A stretch of 29,994 bases of DNA from an uncultured Collinsella sp. (GTDB lineage: Bacteria; Actinomycetota; Coriobacteriia; Coriobacteriales; Coriobacteriaceae): contig CAAEUX010000098.1 in NCBI GenBank assembly GCA_900759335.1, positions 1 through 29,994 on the forward strand. Direction: 5' to 3'. Below are positions 23,936 through 29,994 of this stretch, one piece after another. The position numbers and the translations under genes are program-made. Below the pieces are notes generated by a model, which was not told the origin of the DNA, searched no databases, and was given only the letters and a program-made list of their open reading frames with translations. Numbering within the stretch: position 1 is the first letter of the stretch; the number at the start of each line of letters is the position of its first letter.

Positions 23936-25012
23936 CTAAGCCTTTCTTAACGATCCAAGCACTGAATAAATCCGGCTCAAAAGTTCGAGATTTTTTTGAG
24001 GGCAAAAACGACTTTGAACCTTTTCTCTTGCAGCTAAACCGAGACTACGGGCGTCGTCAATTCGATTTAAGAGAGAAATAACTGCATTTGCTATGCCTTT
24101 ATCGTCGAGGGGCTCGACAAGAATGCCATCTCGTCCATCGTTTACAACCTGGGGAACGCCGCCAACGCGCGTTGCGATGCAGGCGCGCCCATAGCCCATA
24201 GCCTCGAGCAGAGCCATGGGCATACCTTCGTTCCTCGAAGGCTGGCAATAAATGGGGCAATCCCTCAAGAGATTATCCTTCTCTCGGTCGGTTGCCCAGC
24301 CGACGAATTCACAAGAACCAAGGACGCCAAGCTCCTCAGCAAGATCGCGATAAGGTTGGGCGTCCCCGTCGCCGGCAAAGATGAAACGACAGGCAGGGTG
24401 AGACTTAGCGACTTCAGGAATCGCCTTAACGAGAATATCCGGACCCTTGACATCGGTCATATGACCGAGAAATAAAACCTTTTCTTCCTGTCCAAGCGCT
24501 GGAGCGTCAGCGGGAGCAGGGACCGAGTTATGCAGAACGACCACCTTCGACGGGTCACAAACGTTCTCAGCAAAGAAGTCCTTCCACTCCTCTGAAAGCA
24601 CGATCGCGACATCCGCGAGTTCATATAGCTCGCGGGTTTTCTTAGCAAAGTCGTATCCGCCCTTCCGGTAGAGCTCGGCAAGAACCCCTCTATGCTCGTG
24701 GATGACGACGGCCTTTCCTGCCCTCTTGGCAGCCTTAGCGAACAACGACTTTCGCATCGGGCTAATGCCAGCGCCAATATGAAGATGAACAATATCGCAG
24801 GCAGGCAGGTCTTTACGGAACCTTGCATAAGCGCTGATTCCGGCAAGCGCCTTCACAGCAACGCTGCCAGGTCTAGTCGTCTCAATGTACTCGAAATCAC
24901 AAATGTCACGAATACCGGCTTTGATGTACCCGTTGACCACGGTAGCCATGCCGCCTCTGGAATCGAGTGAGGGGCCAAGCATGATGACCGCAGACCGCTT
25001 CTCGCCCGTCAT
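23936..25012 (-). CDS. Glycosyltransferase family 4
   Basis: This 358-residue GT-B enzyme has MLGPSLDSRGGMATVVNGYI at the N-terminus, a linker strand VLFLGHMTDVKGPDILVKAI, then FVGWATDREKDNLL, SRNEGMPMALLEAMGYG (E-x7-E) and TRVGGVPQVVNDGRDGILVEP. It is a retaining transferase of the GT4 type, cytoplasmic or peripheral on the membrane. It overlaps the upstream LbH gene by 4 nt (ATGA). Confidence 0.93.
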   Translation of the reverse strand: MTGEKRSAVIMLGPSLDSRGGMATVVNGYIKAGIRDICDFEYIETTRPGSVAVKALAGISAYARFRKDLPACDIVHLHIGAGISPMRKSLFAKAAKRAGKAVVIHEHRGVLAELYRKGGYDFAKKTRELYELADVAIVLSEEWKDFFAENVCDPSKVVVLHNSVPAPADAPALGQEEKVLFLGHMTDVKGPDILVKAIPEVAKSHPACRFIFAGDGDAQPYRDLAEELGVLGSCEFVGWATDREKDNLLRDCPIYCQPSRNEGMPMALLEAMGYGRACIATRVGGVPQVVNDGRDGILVEPLDDKGIANAVISLLNRIDDARSLGLAAREKVQSRFCPQKNLELLSRIYSVLGSLRKA

Positions 25013-25443
25013 GCGCTCTCACCTAGAATCTTGGCCGGGATCCCGACCGCAGTGGCGCCCGCGGGAACGTCGCTCAGCACGACGGCACCAGCTCCAATCT
25101 TGGCACCGCTCCCGACTTTGATAGGGCCAAGAAGGGTTGCCCCGGCGCCGATAACGACATCGTCGCCTATCAATGGCACCTCTTCGGAGCCGTCTTCCAA
25201 CGCACCAATGGTTACGTGTTGATATAACATGCAACGGTCCCCAATAACCGCGCGCTCGGAGATGACGACACCGAGGCCGTTGTGCTGAAAGACACACCCC
25301 TCACCGATTTGTGCCCGGCTTCCGATGTGACAAGCGAAAAGGAACTGGTCTAGGTGCCGTAGCACGGCACTGAGGGGCCGTAGGATTTTCGAACCGCTCG
25401 CACAGGCGTGCGCGGCCTTGTATATCTTCAGACATTCGTTCAT
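25009..25443 (-). CDS. Serine-acetyltransferase-like LbH protein
   Basis: This 144-residue protein begins at MNECLKIYKAAHAC, two bases after the wecB stop; a longer frame into wecB is not used. It lacks the long N-terminal domain of CysE and goes straight to hexapeptide repeats: IGSRAQIGEGCVFQHNGLGVVISERAVIGDRC, YQHVTIGAL, PLIGDDVVIGAGATLLGPI and VPAGATAVGIPAKIL. This short form is common in exopolysaccharide clusters, where it acetylates sugars rather than serine. It is the second putative acetyltransferase of the operon besides the phase-variable one, and a third with the membrane enzyme. Confidence 0.87.
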   Translation of the reverse strand: MNECLKIYKAAHACASGSKILRPLSAVLRHLDQFLFACHIGSRAQIGEGCVFQHNGLGVVISERAVIGDRCMLYQHVTIGALEDGSEEVPLIGDDVVIGAGATLLGPIKVGSGAKIGAGAVVLSDVPAGATAVGIPAKILGESA

Positions 25444-25444
25444 G

Positions 25445-26548
25445 TTACTTACCCGCCAGCACTTCAGCAATGCGCTCACTCGCATGCCCGTCTCCGTAGG
25501 GGTTCGAAGCATGGCTCATCGCCTCATACTCGGCCTGATCGCTGAGCAGACGGCTGAACTCGCGGTAGATCACGTCCTCCTCGGTGCCGACGAGTTTCAG
25601 CGTGCCGGCCGCAACGCCCTCGGGACGCTCGGTGGTGTCGCGCATGACGAGCACAGGCTTGCCCAGGCTCGGGGCCTCCTCCTGGATGCCGCCGGAGTCG
25701 GTGAGGATGAGGTGGCTCGCCGCCATGAAGTTGTGGAAGTCGAGAACCTCGAGCGGATCGATGATGTGCAGGCGGTCGAAGCTGTCGAGCTCCTCGTGGG
25801 CGGCCTTGCGGACGAGCGGGTTCATGTGGATGGGGTAGATCGCCTTTGTGTCCGGATGCTCCTCCATCACGCGGCGGATGGCTCGGAACATGCGGTGCAT
25901 GGGCTCGCCCAGGTTCTCGCGGCGGTGCGCCGTGATGAGGATGAGGCGCGAGCCCTCCGCCCAGTCGAGCTCGGGGTGGGAGTAGCCCTCGCGCACGGTG
26001 GTGCGCAGGGCGTCTATGCCGGTGTTGCCGGTAACCCAGATCTTGGACTCGGGCTTGCCCTCGGCGAGAAGGTTCTTCTTGCTGGCCTCCGTGGGGGCGA
26101 AGTAGTACTCGCTCACGATGTCGACGGCCTGGCGGTTGAACTCCTCGGGCCAGGGGCTGTAGATGTCGTGCGTGCGCAGGCCGGCCTCGACGTGCCCCAC
26201 GGGGATCTGCAGGTAGAAGCATGCGAGTGCCGCGGCGAAGCTGGTCGTGGTGTCCCCGTGGACCAGGACCACGTCGGGCTTCTCGTCCTCGAGAACGGCC
26301 TTGAGCTTGAGAAGCACGTCGCACGTCACGTCGAACAGGGTCTGGCCCGGCTTCATGATCGCCAGGTCTTGGTCGGGCGTCACATCGAAGACGCGCAGCA
26401 CCTGGTCGAGCATCTCGCGGTGCTGGCCTGTCACGGTGACGACGGTCTCGAACTCATCAGCGCGCGCCTTCAGCTCGTTGACGAGCGGGCACATCTTGAT
26501 TGCCTCCGGGCGGGTGCCGAAGACGAGCATTACTTTCCTCTTAGACAT
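25445..26548 (-). CDS. wecB: UDP-N-acetylglucosamine 2-epimerase (non-hydrolysing)
   Basis: This 367-residue enzyme interconverts UDP-GlcNAc and UDP-ManNAc. It is recognised by VMLVFGTRPEAIKMCPLV at the N-terminus, VTGQHREML, VLVHGDTTTSFAAALA, PVGHVEAGLRT, the E-E-x-N-R segment (PEEFNRQAVD), NTGIDAL, THRRENLGEPM, DSGGIQEEAPSLGKPVLVMRDTTERPEG and the C-terminal GDGHASERI. The ATG used (MSKRKVML) overlaps the end of the upstream transferase by 8 nt. The product feeds the WecG/TagA-type ManNAc transferase next door. Confidence 0.95.
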   Translation of the reverse strand: MSKRKVMLVFGTRPEAIKMCPLVNELKARADEFETVVTVTGQHREMLDQVLRVFDVTPDQDLAIMKPGQTLFDVTCDVLLKLKAVLEDEKPDVVLVHGDTTTSFAAALACFYLQIPVGHVEAGLRTHDIYSPWPEEFNRQAVDIVSEYYFAPTEASKKNLLAEGKPESKIWVTGNTGIDALRTTVREGYSHPELDWAEGSRLILITAHRRENLGEPMHRMFRAIRRVMEEHPDTKAIYPIHMNPLVRKAAHEELDSFDRLHIIDPLEVLDFHNFMAASHLILTDSGGIQEEAPSLGKPVLVMRDTTERPEGVAAGTLKLVGTEEDVIYREFSRLLSDQAEYEAMSHASNPYGDGHASERIAEVLAGK

Positions 26549-27335
26549 TGGCCTTGCTCCTCTTTGACTCCTTGCGGAGAAGCATGTAGAAACGGGTGTT
26601 GCCGACCACATAGCGCTTCACCAGGCGCCTGGGCTCCTGCATCATGCGGAAGAGCCACTCCAGGTTCGCGCGCTGCATCCACATCGGGGCACGCGGGATG
26701 TTGCCGGAGACGACGTCGAACGAGCCCCCCACGCCCACGAAAGCGCCCTTGGCGCCCAGCTCACGGAAACGCTCGATCAGGCGTTCCTTCTTGGGCGAGG
26801 TAATGCCTACGAAAACGATGTCGGGTTTAGTCTGCTCAACCTCGGCTATCACGGCGTCGAACTCATCGTCACCGAAGTAGCCGTCTCGGTAGCCAGCGAG
26901 GACCATATTGGGATACCTCTCGGACAGCACCCCTGCGGTCTTTGCGACCACTTCGGCCTTGGCGCCCAGCAGGTAGACTCTGTGCCCCTCGCGCTCAGCC
27001 AGCCCGCACAGCTCCCACATTAGGTCTATGCCCGCCACGCGCCCGGGCAGGTACACACCCAGCTTCTTGGCGGCCATGACCATGGAGGCACCATCGGCGT
27101 TCACGATCTCGCAGCGGCGCACGCACGCGTCCATCTCGGGGTCGTCGCGCATCTGCAGCACCTTATCGGCGTTCACGCCGATAAGGTGGGCGAAGTGCCC
27201 CTCCTTGATGAGGGTATCGGTCGCTTTGACGGTCTGATCTATGGTCCATGGGTCAACGGGAGCACCCATCACATCAACGCGCCCAGGAAGACAAAGATTA
27301 TTTTGAAATACACGAATTTCTTCGTCATTGCACAT
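26541..27335 (-). CDS. WecG/TagA/CpsF-family glycosyltransferase
   Basis: This 264-residue protein starts at MCNDEEIRVFQNN, with AAGGAG that is also the last codons of the upstream gene. GT26 motifs are present: VNADKVLQMRDDPEM, the NADGASMVMAAKKLG motif with the Asp proposed to be catalytic, RVAGIDLMWELCGLAEREG, VYLLGAKAEV, VGITSPKKERLIERF, GVGGSFDVVSGNIPRAPMW and the C-terminal QEPRRLVKRY. The family adds ManNAc or ManNAcA to an undecaprenyl-linked primer. Its pairing with wecB argues for a ManNAc donor here. Confidence 0.9.
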   Translation of the reverse strand: MCNDEEIRVFQNNLCLPGRVDVMGAPVDPWTIDQTVKATDTLIKEGHFAHLIGVNADKVLQMRDDPEMDACVRRCEIVNADGASMVMAAKKLGVYLPGRVAGIDLMWELCGLAEREGHRVYLLGAKAEVVAKTAGVLSERYPNMVLAGYRDGYFGDDEFDAVIAEVEQTKPDIVFVGITSPKKERLIERFRELGAKGAFVGVGGSFDVVSGNIPRAPMWMQRANLEWLFRMMQEPRRLVKRYVVGNTRFYMLLRKESKRSKANV

Positions 27336-27343
27336 ATAAAGCG

Positions 27344-28393
27344 TTACTCCTTGACGGTGACGTAGTACTCGCGATACCACTTCGCGAATGCGCGCAGGCC
27401 ATCCTCGAGAGGGGTCGCGGGCTTGTAGCCTAGGTCGCGCTGGAGCGCCGCGGTGTCGGCGTAGGTGACGGGTACGTCACCGGGCTGCATCGGCACGAGC
27501 TGCTTATGCGACTCAAAGTCATAGTCGGCCGGGAGCACGCCCTCCTCCACCAGCACGCGCTGCAGCGTGTCGACGAAGTCGAGCAGGTTCTCGGGATGCG
27601 AGTTGCCGATGTTGTAGACGCGGTGCGCGGTGAGCGGCAGCCCGTCCTCGCCCATCTTCACCTCGGGTGCGGCGTCCATGACGCGCCTCACACCCTCGAC
27701 GATGTCGTCGACGTAGGTGAAGTCGCGGCGGCAGTCGCCCATGTTGAAGATCTTGATGGTGTCGCCGCGGCGCAGCTTCTCGGTGAATCCGAAGTAGGCC
27801 ATGTCGGGCCTGCCCATAGGGCCGTACACCGTGAAGAAGCGCAGGCCGGTCGCCGGGATGGAGTAGAGCTTGGAGTAGGCGGCGGCCATGAGCTCGTTGG
27901 ACTTCTTAGTGGCAGCGTAGAGCGAGACCGGCGAGTCGACGCGGTCCTCCTCGGAGAACGGTACCTTCTTGTTGCCGCCGTAGACCGAGCTGGAGCTGGC
28001 GTAGACCAGGTGCTTCACCGGGTGGTGGCGGCAGGACTCGAGCACGTTGAAGAATCCGACGAGGTTGCTCTCCAGGTAGGCGCGCGGGTTCTCAATGGAG
28101 TAGCGGACGCCTGCCTGTGCGGCGAGGTTCACCACGACGTCGAAGCCGTTCTCGGCGAACAGGCGCTCGATGAGGGCGGCGTCGCACAAGTCGCCACGCA
28201 CGAAGGTGAAGCGGCCGCCTGTGTCGGTCTCGGTCAGCATGCGCAGGCGCGCATGCTTGATGCCGGGGTCGTAGTAGCTGTTGAGGTTGTCGAGGCCGAC
28301 GATCACGTCATCGGTCTCCTCGAGCAGCTTCTTCACGAAGAACGCGCCAATAAAGCCGGCGGCTCCGGTGACGAGGACTTTTCTATTTGCCAT
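27344..28393 (-). CDS. NAD-dependent UDP-glucuronate 4-epimerase-like protein
   Basis: This 349-residue extended SDR enzyme shows GAAGFIG (10-16), the GAE-type NLNSYYDPGIKHARL, NLAAQAGVRYSIENP, ASSSSVYG (132-139) and catalytic Tyr159-x3-Lys163, then the YGPMGRPDMAYFGFT block typical of UDP-glucuronate 4-epimerases rather than GalE. It would convert UDP-GlcA made by the preceding Ugd into UDP-GalA, both candidate sugars of the polymer. It follows Ugd by 9 nt in the same transcript. Confidence 0.92.
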   Translation of the reverse strand: MANRKVLVTGAAGFIGAFFVKKLLEETDDVIVGLDNLNSYYDPGIKHARLRMLTETDTGGRFTFVRGDLCDAALIERLFAENGFDVVVNLAAQAGVRYSIENPRAYLESNLVGFFNVLESCRHHPVKHLVYASSSSVYGGNKKVPFSEEDRVDSPVSLYAATKKSNELMAAAYSKLYSIPATGLRFFTVYGPMGRPDMAYFGFTEKLRRGDTIKIFNMGDCRRDFTYVDDIVEGVRRVMDAAPEVKMGEDGLPLTAHRVYNIGNSHPENLLDFVDTLQRVLVEEGVLPADYDFESHKQLVPMQPGDVPVTYADTAALQRDLGYKPATPLEDGLRAFAKWYREYYVTVKE

Positions 28394-28402
28394 TCATACC
28401 AC

Positions 28403-29662
28403 CTAGTCTCGTTTAAACAGGTCGCGTGTATAGACCTTGTCCGCCACGTCCGCGAGCTCATCGCTCCAACGGTTGGCGACGATCACGTCGCAATCGGCCT
28501 TGAAAGCCTCCAGGTCGTGGGTTACCTTGGAGCTGAAGAACTCCGGGGCGTCCAGCGTGGGCTCGTAGACCACCACGGGCACGCCCTTGGCCTTCACGCG
28601 CTTCATGACGCCCTGGATAGAGCTCGCGCGGAAGTTGTCGGAGTTCGACTTCATAGTCAGGCGGTACACGCCCACGACTGGCTTTTCCTTGCCGGCATAC
28701 ACGCGGTCCCACACCATCTGCAGCACCTCATCGGCGACGAAGTCCTTGCGGGTGCGGTTGGCCTCCACGATGGCTTCGATCAGGTTCTGGGGCACGTCCC
28801 TGTAGTTGGCGAGCAGCTGCTTGGTGTCCTTGGGCAGGCAGTAGCCGCCGTAGCCGAAGCTGGGGTTGTTGTAGTGGCTGCCGATGCGCGGCTCCAGGCA
28901 CACGCCGTCGATGACGTCGCGGGTGTTGAGGCCTCGCACTTCGCAGTAGGTGTCGAGCTCGTTGAAGTAGGCGACGCGCAGCGCAAGGTACGTGTTGGCG
29001 AACAGCTTGACGGCCTCGGCCTCGGTGGTGCCCAGCACGAGCTCCGGGATGCCCACGGTGCCGTCGGCATTGACGCGCTCCAGCTCGGCGGGGTCGGCGC
29101 CCTGCGCGAGCAGGCCGGCGAAGCGCTCAGCTGCCGCAACGGCCTCGGGGTCGTCCTTCGGCGCGCCCACCACGATGCGGCTGGGGTGCAGGTTGTCGTA
29201 GAGAGCCTTGCTCTCGCGCAGGAACTCCGGGCTGAAGAAGATCTTGCTGTCGCCCAGCCTCTCGCGAAGCCCAGCGGTGTAGCCGACGGGGATCGTCGAC
29301 TTGATGACGATCCAGGCGTCCGGGTTCACCGACCGCACGGCGGCGATGGCGGCCTCGACGGAGCTCGTGTCGAAGAAGTTCCTGTCAGAGTCGTAGTTGG
29401 TGGGCGTCGCGATTACGGCGTAGTCGGCGCCCGTGTAGGCCGCGGCCACGTCGAAGGTGGCGTTCAGGTCGAGCTCTCGCTCCCCCGCCTTGGCCTCCGC
29501 CAGGAAGCGCTCGATCTCGTCGTCCTGGATGGGCGACTCGAAGTTGTTGATCTTCTCGACCTTCTCGGGCACGATGTCCAGCGCGTGCACCTCGTTGTGC
29601 TGCGAGAGCAGGACGGCAAGGGACAGGCCGACGTAGCCGGTACCGGCGACGGCAATCTTCAT
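28403..29662 (-). CDS. ugd: UDP-glucose 6-dehydrogenase
   Basis: This 419-residue enzyme oxidises UDP-glucose to UDP-glucuronate with two NAD. It has the NAD fold MKIAVAGTGYVGLS, VIKSTIPVGYT, SPEFLRESKALYDN, LFANTYLALRVAYFNELD and the active-site FGYGGYCLPKDTKQL with catalytic Cys at about 275, followed by NFRASSIQGVMKR. I choose MKIAV with GGAGAAGAAA before it. A frame starting 13 codons earlier overlaps the previous stop as TAATG and would add a non-conserved leader. The length is near the common bacterial size. Codon use is GC-rich like the operon head. Confidence 0.95.
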   Translation of the reverse strand: MKIAVAGTGYVGLSLAVLLSQHNEVHALDIVPEKVEKINNFESPIQDDEIERFLAEAKAGERELDLNATFDVAAAYTGADYAVIATPTNYDSDRNFFDTSSVEAAIAAVRSVNPDAWIVIKSTIPVGYTAGLRERLGDSKIFFSPEFLRESKALYDNLHPSRIVVGAPKDDPEAVAAAERFAGLLAQGADPAELERVNADGTVGIPELVLGTTEAEAVKLFANTYLALRVAYFNELDTYCEVRGLNTRDVIDGVCLEPRIGSHYNNPSFGYGGYCLPKDTKQLLANYRDVPQNLIEAIVEANRTRKDFVADEVLQMVWDRVYAGKEKPVVGVYRLTMKSNSDNFRASSIQGVMKRVKAKGVPVVVYEPTLDAPEFFSSKVTHDLEAFKADCDVIVANRWSDELADVADKVYTRDLFKRD

Positions 29663-29700
29663 TTTCTTCTCCGATTCGAATCGAGCATTAGAGTTAGGCA

Positions 29701-29994
29701 TTAGTACGCACCGCTTCCGTTGAAGACCTCCAGAACCGTGAGGAGGACGATTTTGAGATCCATGACGATTCCGCGCTTGGCTATGTACTCGAGATCACGG
29801 CGGACCATGCCGTCGAACCCGGCGGAGTTTCGCTCTGTCACCTGCCAGAGCCCCGTAATACCTGGCTTCACTGCTAGCCTCTGTAGGTCGTACTCGGTGT
29901 ACTCCGCGACTTCGTTCGGCAGCGGCGGGCGCGGGCCTACCACGGACATCTGGCCCAGGAACACGTTCAGGAACTGCGGGAACTCGTCGATGGA
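29701..29994 (-). CDS. Priming undecaprenyl-phosphate sugar transferase, C-terminal part (runs off the right edge)
   Basis: The open frame of 97 codons continues to the window edge. Read from the edge, SIDEFPQFLNVFLGQMSVVGPRPPL is the catalytic motif of bacterial sugar-phosphate transferases (WbaP/WcaJ type), then EYTEYDLQRLAVKPGITGLWQV, RNSAGFDGMVRRDLEYI and the C-terminal DLKIVLLTVLEVFNGSGAY. It transfers a hexose-1-phosphate to undecaprenyl phosphate, the first step in making the repeat unit. The N-terminal part and the operon promoter lie outside the window. Confidence 0.92.
   Translation of the reverse strand, partial: SIDEFPQFLNVFLGQMSVVGPRPPLPNEVAEYTEYDLQRLAVKPGITGLWQVTERNSAGFDGMVRRDLEYIAKRGIVMDLKIVLLTVLEVFNGSGAY

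Noticed and set aside
25418..26803. 461-codon plus-strand open frame
   Set aside because: Antisense of wecB and part of the WecG-type gene; no conserved domain.
27506..29704. 732-codon plus-strand open frame
   Set aside because: Antisense shadow of the epimerase and ugd genes; His/Val/Leu-rich repeats produced by reading the complementary strand of GC-rich codons.
1..29994. CRISPR array or retron
   Set aside because: No regularly spaced direct repeats of 23-40 bp, no cas gene and no reverse transcriptase were seen. Short repeats near 1.85-2.1 kb have wrong size and spacing.

Overview
The window looks like chromosome from a Coriobacteriia-type actinobacterium, probably Collinsella or a close relative. 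This is inferred from high-GC housekeeping-type codon use, an LPXTG surface protein (Gram-positive wall) and the style of the protein families; no marker gene settles it. Every convincing gene, including both tRNAs, lies on the minus strand, so the text reads from high to low coordinates within each block.

Region 1 (1-6.3 kb) is a mosaic accessory stretch. It holds tRNA-Ala(GGC) with a very good promoter, a protein with a Vsr/DUF559-like C-terminus, tRNA-Val(CAC) with paired short repeats beside its 3' end, a DUF3825 protein, two complete type II toxin-antitoxin modules of different families (Phd/YefM with RelE-like; RelB/DinJ with YafQ-like), and an LPXTG sortase substrate followed by a clear terminator.

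Region 2 (6.5-14.2 kb) is an antiviral defence island. A PD-(D/E)XK nuclease-type gene is split over three reading frames by two compensating frameshifts. Next comes a Gabija pair (gajA OLD-family ATPase-TOPRIM nuclease and gajB UvrD-like helicase, overlapping by 8 nt), preceded by a small single-span membrane protein whose ribosome site contains a run of nine G. A 464-residue TIR-AbiTii fusion protein lies upstream.

Region 3 (14.2-17.2 kb) is an insertion-sequence graveyard: an IS21 istA with an amber codon and lost 3' end, a truncated zinc-ribbon DDE transposase, a perfect 16-bp hairpin, and one of two direct copies of a roughly 140-bp repeat. The other copy lies at 12.6-12.8 kb, so the pair brackets the TIR-AbiTii gene and the IS debris.

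Region 4 (17.3-30 kb) is a Wzx/Wzy-type surface polysaccharide operon of 13 genes, transcribed from beyond the right edge to a terminator near 17.2 kb. In transcription order it holds a priming sugar-phosphate transferase (partial), Ugd, UDP-glucuronate 4-epimerase-like, a WecG/TagA-family transferase, WecB, a serine-acetyltransferase-like LbH protein, GT4, an LbH acetyltransferase, a Wzy-like polymerase, GT4, a TupA-like ATP-grasp protein, acyltransferase-3 and a Wzx-like flippase. The repeat unit is therefore likely to contain uronic acid, ManNAc and acetyl groups. The proximal genes are GC-rich and the distal ones clearly AT-richer, as expected for an exchanged serotype cassette. The LbH acetyltransferase is knocked out of its normal C-terminal frame by one base in an eight-G run, a candidate phase-variation switch.
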